A DNA stretch of 8,559 bases from Muribaculaceae bacterium (GTDB taxonomy: Bacteria; Bacteroidota; Bacteroidia; Bacteroidales; Muribaculaceae): contig VSPO01000133.1 in the NCBI GenBank assembly GCA_009775375.1, positions 1 to 8,559 of the forward strand. The letters run 5' to 3'. Shown piece after piece: positions 1-6,951 of this stretch (position 1 is its first letter; each line of letters starts with the position of its first letter). The position numbers were made by a program, and so were the translations under genes. The notes below the pieces were generated by a model that did no database searches, was not told the DNA's origin, and was given only the letters and a program-made list of their open reading frames with translations.

Positions 1-450
1 TGAGTTTTTGTTTCTGCTTTTGATGAATTTTTATTGATTGGAAAACTTTAGGGAACCACTTGAGACGATGCTCTCACGATTCTCAATTATTTAAGGCTGT
101 TAAGAGTCTTTAATGGTTTTCGACGGCAAAATTAATATATTTTAAAGAATGAAACAAGCAATTAATAGTTCAAAAATCAGCAAATCTAGACCAGGCAAAA
201 TCCCTCCCTCCGATAAAGACTTGCAAATCAGCAATATACTCAATTTATCATTTTTTGATATAAAATCATGATATGCGCAACATAAAACAACTTACCGCAG
301 ACTCGACGGTATCGAACCAGCGCAGACAAGACAGCATCAAACCACACAAACCACGATGGATTCAAACCAGTTCGTATGTTTGAAAAACGGTTGGATTGAG
401 CGCAATCTGCGTTGTTATTATTTGGCGAGGGGCAGACTGATGTGTTAAGA
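1..450. other. AT-rich non-coding stretch, no gene seen
   Basis: I see no convincing coding frame on either strand. The first 60 bases contain 18 G or C by hand count, far below the roughly 50 percent of the genes further right. There is a lone near-consensus -7 element TATGTTTG at 375-382 without a recognisable -33 partner, and a short direct repeat CGCAGAC (296-302 and 320-326). It may be a degraded intergenic region or the flank of a mobile segment carrying the ATPase downstream. Confidence 0.5.
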
Positions 451-533
451 GATGATTATCGGAGTAATCATTTCTTGACATAAATCATTACCCCATTAAT
501 CATTTAAGAAAATGATTAATGGGGTAATGATTT
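451..533. promoter_or_regulatory. Array of AATCATTA-type boxes with a perfect 24-bp inverted repeat
   Basis: Bases 482-505 and 510-533 are perfect reverse complements separated by the 4-base loop AAGA (arms contain AATCATTACCCC and GGGGTAATGATT). Just upstream ATGATTA (452-458) and TAATCAT (465-471) form a second, 7-bp inverted repeat. Box-like octamers begin at 451, 465, 483, 497, 511 and 525, mostly 14 bases apart. The array ends 13 bases before the -33 element of the ATPase promoter, so an operator is the favoured reading. A terminator for something upstream is the alternative, since TTTTT overlaps and follows the right arm (531-535). Confidence 0.7.
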
Positions 534-546
534 TTCATGGAAATTG

Positions 547-577
547 TTGTCTACAAAAATCATATTTACTATTTTTG
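547..577 (+). promoter_or_regulatory. Bacteroidetes-type promoter for the ATPase
   Basis: TTG at 547-549 is followed after 20 bases by TATTTTTG at 570-577, matching the Bacteroidetes TAnnTTTG -7 element, with a C following as usual. Transcription would begin a few bases after 577, at about 583-586. That excludes the ATGs at 512 and 581 as starts and supports translation from 599 with a short leader. The match is by eye and no transcript start is available. Confidence 0.7.
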
Positions 578-598
578 CAAATGAATAATAGTTTAAGC

Positions 599-1801
599 AT
601 GAGAAATCTTTTAGCGACATCCCACAGGCTCGTAGATTCGGTGGACGTATCCATCCATCGATATCTTTATGACTTAATAAATTGGGACGACCGATTAATA
701 ATGATAAAAGGGGCAAGAGGCGTTGGCAAGACCACAATGTTGCTCCAGCATATAAAAGAAACCTTCGGACATTCAGAGAAGGCTCTCTACGCGTCGTGCG
801 ACAACTTATGGTTCACCGATAATCGACTTGTAGACCTTGTAGACTACCACTACAAACATGGTGGCACCCACCTATATCTCGATGAAATACACCTTTATGA
901 AGGCAACTGGCAAAGAGAATTGAAGAACATCTACGATTCATATCCGGATTATCACATTGCGTTTACCGGCTCATCAATCATACATCTTGATATAGCCCTT
1001 GCGGATTTAAGCCGCCGTTGTCTGCCATATCAACTTTACGGACTCTCTTTCCGTGAATTCCTAAGGTTTAAAGACATAGCCAATCTGCCGGCCTTTTCTC
1101 TTGATGAAATCCTTGATGAAAGCCATTGCAAAGAATGGCAGATAATAGAGACTCTGACCGTGAAGGTGCTTGCTGCGTTCGAAGAATATATCGGCAAAGG
1201 CTATTATCCGTTTTTCCTTTCCCAATCGGGCGGAGAATACCATGGCAGAATCGACCGTCTGCTCGACGCGTCAATCATGAGGGATATTCCTATGGCAGAA
1301 CCGGTGGAATACGAAACACTTCTAAAGCTCCGGAAGCTGCTTTTCGTGATGTCTTCGGAAGTGCCATTCACCCTTAACGTCCAATCGCTCTGTCAGAAAA
1401 TACAGGTTTCTCGCAACACAATAGTGAGGATGCTCGATCTTCTTGACAAAGGAGCCGTGCTCAGATGTCTTCACAGTGGCTGGCGCAGTCCCAAATCGGT
1501 GGCAAAACCGGATAAGGTATTATTCGACAATACGGATATTATGTCGGCACTCAGCAGCCGTAATGAAATCGGCACTATCAGAGAGACATTCGTGGCCTCG
1601 ATGCTTGCTCCATTCCATACGCTTTATTATCCTCAAGTCGGCGACCTTTTGATTGATGAAAAATATCTTCTTGAAATCGGAGGGAAAACCAAAACATTCA
1701 AGCAGATTGCAGATTTGCCAAACAGTTATGTGGTGGCAGATGAAGAGGAGACCGGATTCGGCAACCGCATTCCGATGTGGATGTTCGGATTCTTGTATTG
1801 A
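599..1801 (+). CDS. AAA-family ATPase with C-terminal DUF4143-like region
   Basis: Predicted 400-aa cytoplasmic ATPase of the AAA_14/DUF4143 (COG1373) type, common as paralogues in Bacteroidetes. Numbered from the ATG at 599, Walker A is GARGVGKT (38-45), Walker B is LYLDEI (92-97, acidic pair D95/E96), and a sensor-like FTGSS lies at 122-126. A winged-helix-like segment follows at about 256-291 (QKIQVSRNTIVRMLDLLDKG). The C-terminal block GDLLID...LEIGGK (about 348-363), ending FGNRIPMWMFGFLY, resembles what I recall of Bacteroides homologues; its acidic residues and lysine recall a PD-(D/E)XK-like fold, but with unusual spacing. The frame is open from 512, inside the palindrome; 599 is preferred because the promoter at 547-577 lies between. 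Biological role is unknown for this family; defence, toxin and mobile-element roles are only guesses. GC in one sampled line is 24/60, lower than neighbouring genes, suggesting separate acquisition. The frame is intact. Confidence 0.85.
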   Translation: MRNLLATSHRLVDSVDVSIHRYLYDLINWDDRLIMIKGARGVGKTTMLLQHIKETFGHSEKALYASCDNLWFTDNRLVDLVDYHYKHGGTHLYLDEIHLYEGNWQRELKNIYDSYPDYHIAFTGSSIIHLDIALADLSRRCLPYQLYGLSFREFLRFKDIANLPAFSLDEILDESHCKEWQIIETLTVKVLAAFEEYIGKGYYPFFLSQSGGEYHGRIDRLLDASIMRDIPMAEPVEYETLLKLRKLLFVMSSEVPFTLNVQSLCQKIQVSRNTIVRMLDLLDKGAVLRCLHSGWRSPKSVAKPDKVLFDNTDIMSALSSRNEIGTIRETFVASMLAPFHTLYYPQVGDLLIDEKYLLEIGGKTKTFKQIADLPNSYVVADEEETGFGNRIPMWMFGFLY

Positions 1802-1820
1802 CGATGCAACGTAACGGAAG

Positions 1821-1877
1821 GAGGCTGTGTCAAAATAGATAAATCACGGGAAAATACCAGAAATCGTAGGGACATGC
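1821..1877. mobile_element. Possible insertion-sequence end at the HTCS truncation point
   Basis: GAGGCTGTGTCAAAAT (1821-1836) resembles the terminal repeats of several transposon families, which often begin with GGCTGTGTCAAAA. It lies in the short gap between the ATPase stop (1801) and the first recognisable HTCS residues (from about 1878, LCIIDCATGEVK). No transposase gene and no second copy of the repeat occur in the window, so this would be at most a remnant or scar. The right boundary is set by where propeller-like coding resumes and is approximate. Confidence 0.3.
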
Positions 1878-2588
1878 CTTTGCATCATCGACTGCGCCAC
1901 CGGGGAAGTAAAGAAGACCACGCAACCTAAAGAGATGGACGAGGCCAACATCATGGCTTTCGGGAAAGCCTCCGACGGAGGAATACTCATCGCCGGCCAC
2001 TACAACAATTTCTTTCACTATGACCCCCGAACGGAGAAATTCACAACGTTCGGCCACAAAGACTTCCCAACGTTGCACATGGCTTTCAGGAGCATAGCAG
2101 ACGACGGGCTCGGCAATTTTTACTTAGGGCACGCGGGATATGGCTTCAGCGTGGTCAACCCAAAGACCGGGCAAACGGAGAACTACGTGCATGATCCCGT
2201 GAATCCGGAAAGCCTGCCGGGCAACAACGTGAGATGCATTCATATCGACATATACAAGAACGTCTGGCTCGGCACAAACCACGGGCTCGCCCTTTTCAAC
2301 CCCGCCACAAAGAAATTCACCACATTCCCACGGGAGAAATCGGGCCAGACCATCTACGACAACATCTATTCCATCATGGAAGCCGACGACGGCCGCCTCT
2401 GGATAGGAAGCGACCTCGGGGGAGTCAGCCTTTTCGACATCCGCGACCTATCGCTCTCGAACAAGGAGAAACTTCGCTTTGAGACGCTACCCATTTCCGA
2501 CAACAACGGCCTTTCCTCTCCTAACGTCCACGACATTCTCCAGGACTCATTGGCAACATCTGGATTGCCAACTACAGCACCGGGGTAG
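1839..2588 (+). pseudogene. HTCS fragment 1: N-terminal part of the propeller sensor
   Basis: Open from just after the TAG at 1836; the first ATG is 1935, but propeller-like sequence (CIIDCATGEVKKTT) precedes it, so that ATG is not the original start. Blade motifs include DGLGNFYLGHAGYGF, NVWLGTNHGLALFN and GRLWIGSDLGGVSLFD, the Reg_prop-like pattern of HTCS sensors. There is no signal peptide, so even if translated this piece could not reach the periplasm. The homologous frame is lost after QDS at about 2549; the last dozen residues (LATSGLPTTAPG) are out-of-frame translation up to the stop at 2586-2588. Confidence 0.8.
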
Positions 2589-4429
2589 ACTTCATCAGTC
2601 GCCGGCAGCCAATGTTCTCGCTCCTCCCCTACGTGCTGACGAAAGACAACCAGACGAAGGAGAAAACCGTATGGTCGCTATTCAGCGACACGGCCGGAGA
2701 GCTTTGGGCCGGAGGCGAGAACGAGGTCGTCAGATTCAAGGATGGCAAAATCAGCAACATCTACGACCTCACTCCCTATCTGCGCAACGACAAGGAATGC
2801 GTCTACGCCATCACAAGGGCCGGCGGAAAAATGCTGCTCAGCATTTTCGAAGACGGCATCCTATCGCTCGACCCCGAGACTGGAGCAGCCTCACGCCTGC
2901 CCCTTCCGGGAGAAAGAAACTATGCCAATACTTTCGTGAAAGCCACGGACGGAAGCATCTACATCGGTTCGCAGGGAGGCCTTTACAGGTATGACGACGG
3001 GGAAATCAGCCGGATGGAGGATATCTCAAAGGCCATATCGTATCTTATCCCCAACGGCATAGCATTCGACCCTCAGGGCAACCTATGGATAGGGACGTAT
3101 GGCGACGGGGTCTTCATATTCGATAAAAACGGAGGACTGAAACATCATTTGAACGACAAGAACGGATTGATCTCCAATGCCGTGAAGCAACTTCTCGCAG
3201 ACGCCAAAGGGAGAATCTGGATAGCAGGACAAGACGGGCTCAGCCTCATCAAGGATTACCGCACGCCGGGAGTCATCGAGAATTTCTACTATTCTTCGGG
3301 GCTGGACGACATACATATCCGTTCGGTGGTGGAAGACAGGGCGGGCAACATATGGCTCAGCAACAGCAGCGGGCTCACCCGCCTGAACATGAAGACCGGG
3401 CGTTTCGAGAATTATGACCACCGCGACGGGATGCCCCTGACAAGCCTTATGGACAGGGCCGGGTGCGCAAGTCCGGACGGCAACATTTATTTCGGATCGC
3501 TCAACGGCATCTGCAATCTAAAGCCGGAGTCGTTCACGATAAAGCCTGAAAATATCCCGGTCAGGATAGTGGAATGCCAGAACCTTCTCTCTCCCCACGA
3601 CGGGAAAGGACATTCCACGGTCATGTCGGGGACGGAGAGGGAGGTAAAGGTGCCCTACGACATGAACTCCCTGAGAATCCTTTTCTCCACGCCTGATTTC
3701 GCCCAAAGCCGGAGCGTGGAATATTCCTACAAGGTGGAGGGAATCGACAACGAATGGATTCCGGCAGGGAAAAACCATTCCGCCACGCTTCGCAATCTTT
3801 CGCCCGGGAAATATGACTTCAAGGTCAGGGCAAGACTACGCAACCAGGACTGGGACGACTCCAACATCACATCGCTGAAGATCATCGTCACCCCTCCTTT
3901 CTGGCAGACGTGGTATGCCAAGCTGCTTTATGTCGCGGCGTTGGGAATAATCATCTGGCTCGCCATACGCTTCTACAAGCACCGGCTCCTGCTTAAGAGT
4001 TCGCTGGAGATGGAGCGACGCAAAAGCATCGACGAACAACAGCTCAACAACGAGCGTCTGCGTTTCTTCACCAACATCACCCACGAACTGCGCACGCCGC
4101 TGACGCTTATCCTCGGTCCGCTGGAGGACCTTGTGTACGACAAGAAGCTCCCGGCCAACTATTCCTCCAAAATCGGCACCATCCACGCGAGCGCCCTGCG
4201 CCTGCTGAGCCTTGTGAACCAAATTCTGGAATTTCGCAAGACGGAGACTCAAAACCGCCGTCTGGCCGTGGCCAAGGGGCAGATAGCGAATATCGTCAGG
4301 GAAATAGGATTGAGATACAAGGAGCTGAACCACAACGAAAAGGAGGCAATCAACATAAAGATTGAAGACAATATCCCGACATCTATTTCGACAGCGATAT
4401 CGTGCATACGATTCTCAACAACCTGCTGA
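2552..4429 (+). pseudogene. HTCS fragment 2: propeller, Y_Y_Y, membrane helix and HisKA
   Basis: The reading frame resumes at GNIWIANYSTG (2552 on); the first ATG in this frame is 2612. Further blade motifs include GELWAGGENEV, GSIYIGSQGGLY, GNLWIGTYGDGV, GRIWIAGQDGL, GNIWLSNSSGL and GNIYFGSLNGI. A Y_Y_Y domain (about 3700-3900, YSYKVEGIDNEWI) leads into one transmembrane helix at about 3911-3975 (YVAALGIIIWLAIRF). The HisKA H-box FFTNITHELRTPLTLI has its phospho-accepting histidine codon at 4082-4084. Family-like sequence ends at IKIEDNIP (about 4378); the following TSISTAISC up to the stop at 4429 is out of frame. If translated it would be a membrane protein lacking the ATP-binding kinase domain. 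Confidence 0.82.
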
Positions 4430-4800
4430 GCAATGCCGTGAAATATACGCCCCAAGGCTCCATCGACCTCACTTTGGGGAAGAAAACCGTAGATGGGGCA
4501 GACTATGTGGAGCTGTCGGTGGCCGACACCGGCTATGGCATCGACGAAAAGGATATCCCGCATATATTCGACCGCTATTATCAGGCCGACGGCAAGCATC
4601 AGGCCTCCGGCTCAGGCATTGGCCTGGCTCTCGTGCAGTCGCTCGCCGAGCTTCACGGGGCTAAGCTATCGGTGGAAAGCCAGCAGGGGAAAGGCTCAAA
4701 GTTTAGTTTCAGCCTGCGAATGGACAACACGTATCCCGACGCCCTCCACAAGGAGAAGGAGGCCATAATGACCGACGTTAAGGATGAAGAAGGAAGTTAA
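4378..4800 (+). pseudogene. HTCS fragment 3: HATPase_c domain
   Basis: The frame continues as DIYFDSDIVHTILNNLLSN, upstream of the first ATG at 4402. The ATP-binding landmarks are all present: N-box NNLLSNAVKYT, G1 box DTGYGID, F-box IFDRYYQ and G2 box GSGIGLAL. It overlaps the out-of-frame tail of fragment 2 by about 50 bases. It ends at TAA 4798-4800 in the linker before the receiver, while the same frame carries on directly into the receiver (VLVVEDN), so the stop is premature. CAA to TAA (Gln to stop) is the simplest explanation. Confidence 0.8.
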
Positions 4801-5639
4801 GCCGAAGCCACTGAGGGAAAGGCCACAGTGCTCGTGGTGGAAGATAATACGGAAATCAGGGAATATATCGAATCCTCCCTCAAGGAATCCTACAGGTGCT
4901 GACCGCCGCCGACGGCAAGGAGGGTTTTGAACTTGCCAAGAAATATCTGCCGGACGTGATCGTGACAGACATCATGATGCCGATCATGGACGGGCTGGAG
5001 CTTTGCAAGGCAGTCAAGAGCAACATCGCCACGAGTCATATTCCCGTCATACTTCTGACTGCCAAAGATTCTTTGCAAGACAAGGAGGAGGGCTACGAGA
5101 CAGGCGCGGATTCCTACATCACGAAGCCTTTCAGCGCCAAATTGCTATCGAGCAGAATTAAGAACATTCTCGGAGCCCGACGCCGTCTTGCCTCGCTCAT
5201 ATCTTCTAAAATAAAGGCCAAGCCAGAGTCTAAACCGGCGACCGAAACCGCTGCCCCTGAAAAGGAGATGGAGCATCCGGCAGCCACGGAGATAAAACTC
5301 AGCAAAATCGACGAGGCTTTTCTGGAGAAATTCAAAAGCATTGTAGAGGAACGGATAGCCGATCCGAAGCTCGACATGGCTTTCATGCAGGAATCCATGA
5401 ACATGAGCCATTCCACACTCTATAGGAAACTGAAAAGCCTGACGGGGATGTCGGGCAATGAAGTGATAAGGAAAATAAGCCTCAAGAAGGGCTACGAGAT
5501 GCTTTCCGACGGCTACAACGTCTCCGAGACGGCCTACGCATGTGGTTTCGACCCCTCCTATTTCCGCAACTGCGTCAAAGCCGAATACGGCGTCTTCCCC
5601 TCCGAGTTCGTCAAAAGCAGAAACAAACCCGAGCAATAA
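4801..5639 (+). pseudogene. HTCS fragment 4: receiver and AraC-type DNA-binding domain
   Basis: The first receiver strand, VLVVEDNTEIREYI, is read in the frame of fragment 3 (4828 on, acidic pair E/D at 4840-4845). After a one-base loss near 4895 the rest continues from VLTAADGKEGFELA (GTG at 4896) to the stop at 5637-5639. The phospho-accepting aspartate is in VTDIMMPIMDG (codon 4968-4970) and the conserved lysine in ITKPF (codon 5124-5126). A charged, alanine/proline-rich linker (about 5215-5300) leads to two helix-turn-helix motifs, MNMSHSTLYRKLKSLTGMS and VSETAYACGFDPSYFRNC, of the AraC family. From 4896 alone the 247-aa product lacks the first strand and its acidic pocket, so phosphorylation would not be expected. 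Confidence 0.82.
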
Positions 5640-5669
5640 GGGAGAGGGTCCAAGACCCCCTCCCTTATT
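5635..5669 (+). terminator. Hairpin terminator overlapping the HTCS stop codon
   Basis: 5635-5650 pairs with 5654-5669 around a 3-base loop (CAA) with a single A-C mismatch; the GC-rich core is GGGAGAGGGTC / GACCCCCTCCC. The stem contains the TAA stop. It lacks a clean T tract but is long and stable, and it lies in the convergent gap with gmd. Confidence 0.6.
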
Positions 5670-5694
5670 ACTTAATACTTCCTACTTAATACTT
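5669..5694. repeat. Short tandem direct repeat, period 14
   Basis: TACTTAATACTT occurs twice perfectly (5669-5680 and 5683-5694), separated by CC. It lies between the two convergent terminator-like hairpins. Function unknown; probably local duplication in non-coding DNA. Confidence 0.6.
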
Positions 5695-5699
5695 TGAAA

Positions 5700-5724
5700 C
5701 AACGCTCCTTGAAAAGGAAGCGTT
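5700..5724 (-). terminator. Hairpin terminator at the 3' end of gmd
   Basis: AACGCTCCTT (5701-5710) pairs with AAGGAAGCGTT (5714-5724) with one bulged base and a 3-base loop. The gmd stop (TAA, complement of 5723-5725) lies at the foot of the stem. Read on the minus strand the hairpin is followed by GTTTC rather than a long U tract, so termination strength is uncertain. Confidence 0.55.
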
Positions 5725-6814
5725 ATTTCACAATTCCTTTTTCCAGATATTCGGCGAGGTTGGTGCGCACGCTTTCTCCGGCACGCTCAACGGCCACTTT
5801 GGCCATGTCGGCGTCTACCATCAAGTTGACGAGCTGCTCGAAACTCGTCTTCTTAGAAGGATCCCAGCCAAGCTCCCGCTTTGCCTTCGACGGGTCGCCC
5901 CAAAGGTTGACAACATCCGTCGGGCGATAGAAATCGGGCGACACTTCCACCAGCACTTTCCCGGTCTTCACGTCGATGCCCTTCTCATCGGCGCCCTCTC
6001 CCTCGAAGCGCAACTCAATTCCGGCACGGCGGAAGGCGAGAAGGCAGAACTCCCTGACGCTGTGTTGTTCGCCAGTGGCTATCACGTAGTCGTCCGGCTT
6101 CGGCTGCTGGAGAATCAGCCACATGCATTCCACGTAGTCGCGGGCATATCCCCAGTCGCGTAGGCTCGAAAGATTGCCGAGATAAAGTTTCTCCTGTTTC
6201 CCCTGCGAGATGCGGGCCGCGGCAAGAGTAATCTTGCGGGTGACGAAGGTCTCCCCTCTCCTCTCGCTCTCATGGTTGAACAGTATGCCGGAACAGCAGA
6301 ACATGCCATAGGCATCGCGATACTCCTTGACAATCCAGAATCCATAGAGCTTTGCCACGGCATAGGGGCTGAACGGATGGAAAGGAGTGTTCTCATTCTG
6401 AGGCACTTCTTCCACCTTGCCGTAGAGCTCGGAAGTTGAGGCCTGGTAAATGCGCGTCTTCTCCACAAGACCGCTGAGGCGGACTGCCTCAAGAATCCTG
6501 AGAACGCCCGTGGCATCGACATTCGCCGTGTATTCAGGGGAGTCGAAACTCACCTGCACATGGCTCTGCGCCGCAAGATTGTAGATCTCGTCGGGCCTTA
6601 CCTTGCTCACGACATGCATGACCGACATGGAGTCGCCAAGGTCGGCGTAATGCAAATGGAAATGCGGATGGCCTTCAAGATGTGCGATCCGCTCACGGAA
6701 ATCCACCGACGATCTGCGAATCGTGCCGTGGACGTCATATCCTTTCTCCAACAGGAACTCCGACAGGTAGCTCCCGTCTTGTCCGGTCACCCCGGTGATT
6801 AGTGCTGTCTTCAT
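5723..6814 (-). CDS. gmd: GDP-mannose 4,6-dehydratase
   Basis: Converts GDP-D-mannose to GDP-4-keto-6-deoxy-D-mannose in the cytoplasm, the first step towards GDP-L-fucose and related 6-deoxyhexoses for capsule, O-antigen or surface glycans. The 363-aa product is a typical extended short-chain dehydrogenase: Rossmann motif G8-V-T-G11-Q-D-G14 for NADP, ASTSELYG with T127 and E129, and SPYAVAK with Y151 and K155. These correspond at a constant offset of 5 to T132, E134, Y156 and K160 of the E. coli enzyme. FNHESERRGETFVTRKIT (179-196) and RDWGYARDYV (219-228) are also family signatures. ATG at 6812-6814 is the natural start, with MKTALITGVTGQDG beginning at once. No fcl/wcaG (GDP-fucose synthase) is beside it, so that partner must be encoded elsewhere or the product used for another sugar. 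It is divergent from the cupin gene and convergent with the HTCS remnant. Confidence 0.96.
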   Translation of the reverse strand: MKTALITGVTGQDGSYLSEFLLEKGYDVHGTIRRSSVDFRERIAHLEGHPHFHLHYADLGDSMSVMHVVSKVRPDEIYNLAAQSHVQVSFDSPEYTANVDATGVLRILEAVRLSGLVEKTRIYQASTSELYGKVEEVPQNENTPFHPFSPYAVAKLYGFWIVKEYRDAYGMFCCSGILFNHESERRGETFVTRKITLAAARISQGKQEKLYLGNLSSLRDWGYARDYVECMWLILQQPKPDDYVIATGEQHSVREFCLLAFRRAGIELRFEGEGADEKGIDVKTGKVLVEVSPDFYRPTDVVNLWGDPSKAKRELGWDPSKKTSFEQLVNLMVDADMAKVAVERAGESVRTNLAEYLEKGIVK

Positions 6815-6951
6815 GCCTAATTAACGACTGCCGCCGCCAGTTTATTTGCTAATGACAACATTTTATTTGAGTCACGCGTTTTATCATAAGAGACATGCCT
6901 GCCACGCTATAGGCATGAATCCGCTTTTATCAATATAAAAAAAACAATTTT
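6815..6951. promoter_or_regulatory. Divergent intergenic region between gmd and the cupin gene
   Basis: Both genes must start from these 137 bases unless transcribed from further away. A 7-bp inverted repeat, CATGCCT (6894-6900) and AGGCATG (6911-6917), with a 10-base spacer could be an operator. TTTATTTG (6862-6869) is one base off the -7 consensus but has no clear -33 partner. The cupin start is preceded by an A-rich leader (6936-6944) without Shine-Dalgarno, usual in this phylum. Confidence 0.4.

Larger units (their letters stand above)
1839..5639 (+). pseudogene. Decayed hybrid two-component system (HTCS) regulator
   Basis: Joined across its breaks, this reads as one HTCS protein of about 1,267 residues: periplasmic beta-propeller sensor, Y_Y_Y domain, one transmembrane helix, HisKA, HATPase_c, receiver and AraC DNA-binding domains. 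Such proteins usually run to about 1,300-1,400 residues, sense oligosaccharides in the periplasm and activate a polysaccharide-utilisation locus. Here the signal peptide and roughly two of the usual 14 blades are missing; the frame begins after a stop at 1836-1838. Three one-base losses (near 2550, 4375-4378 and 4893-4896) and an in-frame TAA (4798-4800) break the rest. All frameshifts go in the same direction and sit in short homopolymers, so sequencing error is an alternative for those. The missing N-terminus, the stop codon and the intact neighbouring genes favour a true pseudogene. No susC/susD genes lie in the window. Confidence 0.88.

Noticed and set aside
60..86. 6-bp inverted repeat TTGAGA / TCTCAA
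   Set aside because: Too short and without a neighbouring gene or T tract to distinguish it from chance.
300..372. tRNA T-arm-like strings (for example TATCGAACCAG and GGATTCAAACC, read on the minus strand)
   Set aside because: The flanking bases do not form the 5-bp T stem, and no acceptor, D or anticodon arms could be placed.
1..511. CRISPR-like repeats in the left flank
   Set aside because: Repeats there are short (7-8 bases) and either palindromic boxes or isolated pairs, without repeat-spacer regularity of CRISPR size.
1830..2078. Minus-strand open frame of 82 codons across the ATPase/HTCS junction
   Set aside because: It is a shadow of the propeller coding frame on the opposite strand and shows no domain-like features.
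2479..2994. Plus-strand open frame of 171 codons spanning the first frameshift
   Set aside because: Its translation is rich in R, Q, H and P with no domain pattern, while the blade motifs are in the other two frames; it is a shadow of the HTCS.
3836..4333. Minus-strand open frame of 165 codons opposite the kinase
   Set aside because: It mirrors a GC-rich coding strand; the plus strand carries the H-box and transmembrane helix.
5145..5636. Minus-strand open frame of 163 codons opposite the AraC region
   Set aside because: Shadow of clear helix-turn-helix coding sequence on the plus strand.
6115..6522. Second minus-strand frame of 135 codons inside gmd
   Set aside because: Lies wholly within the unmistakable gmd frame and has no recognisable features.
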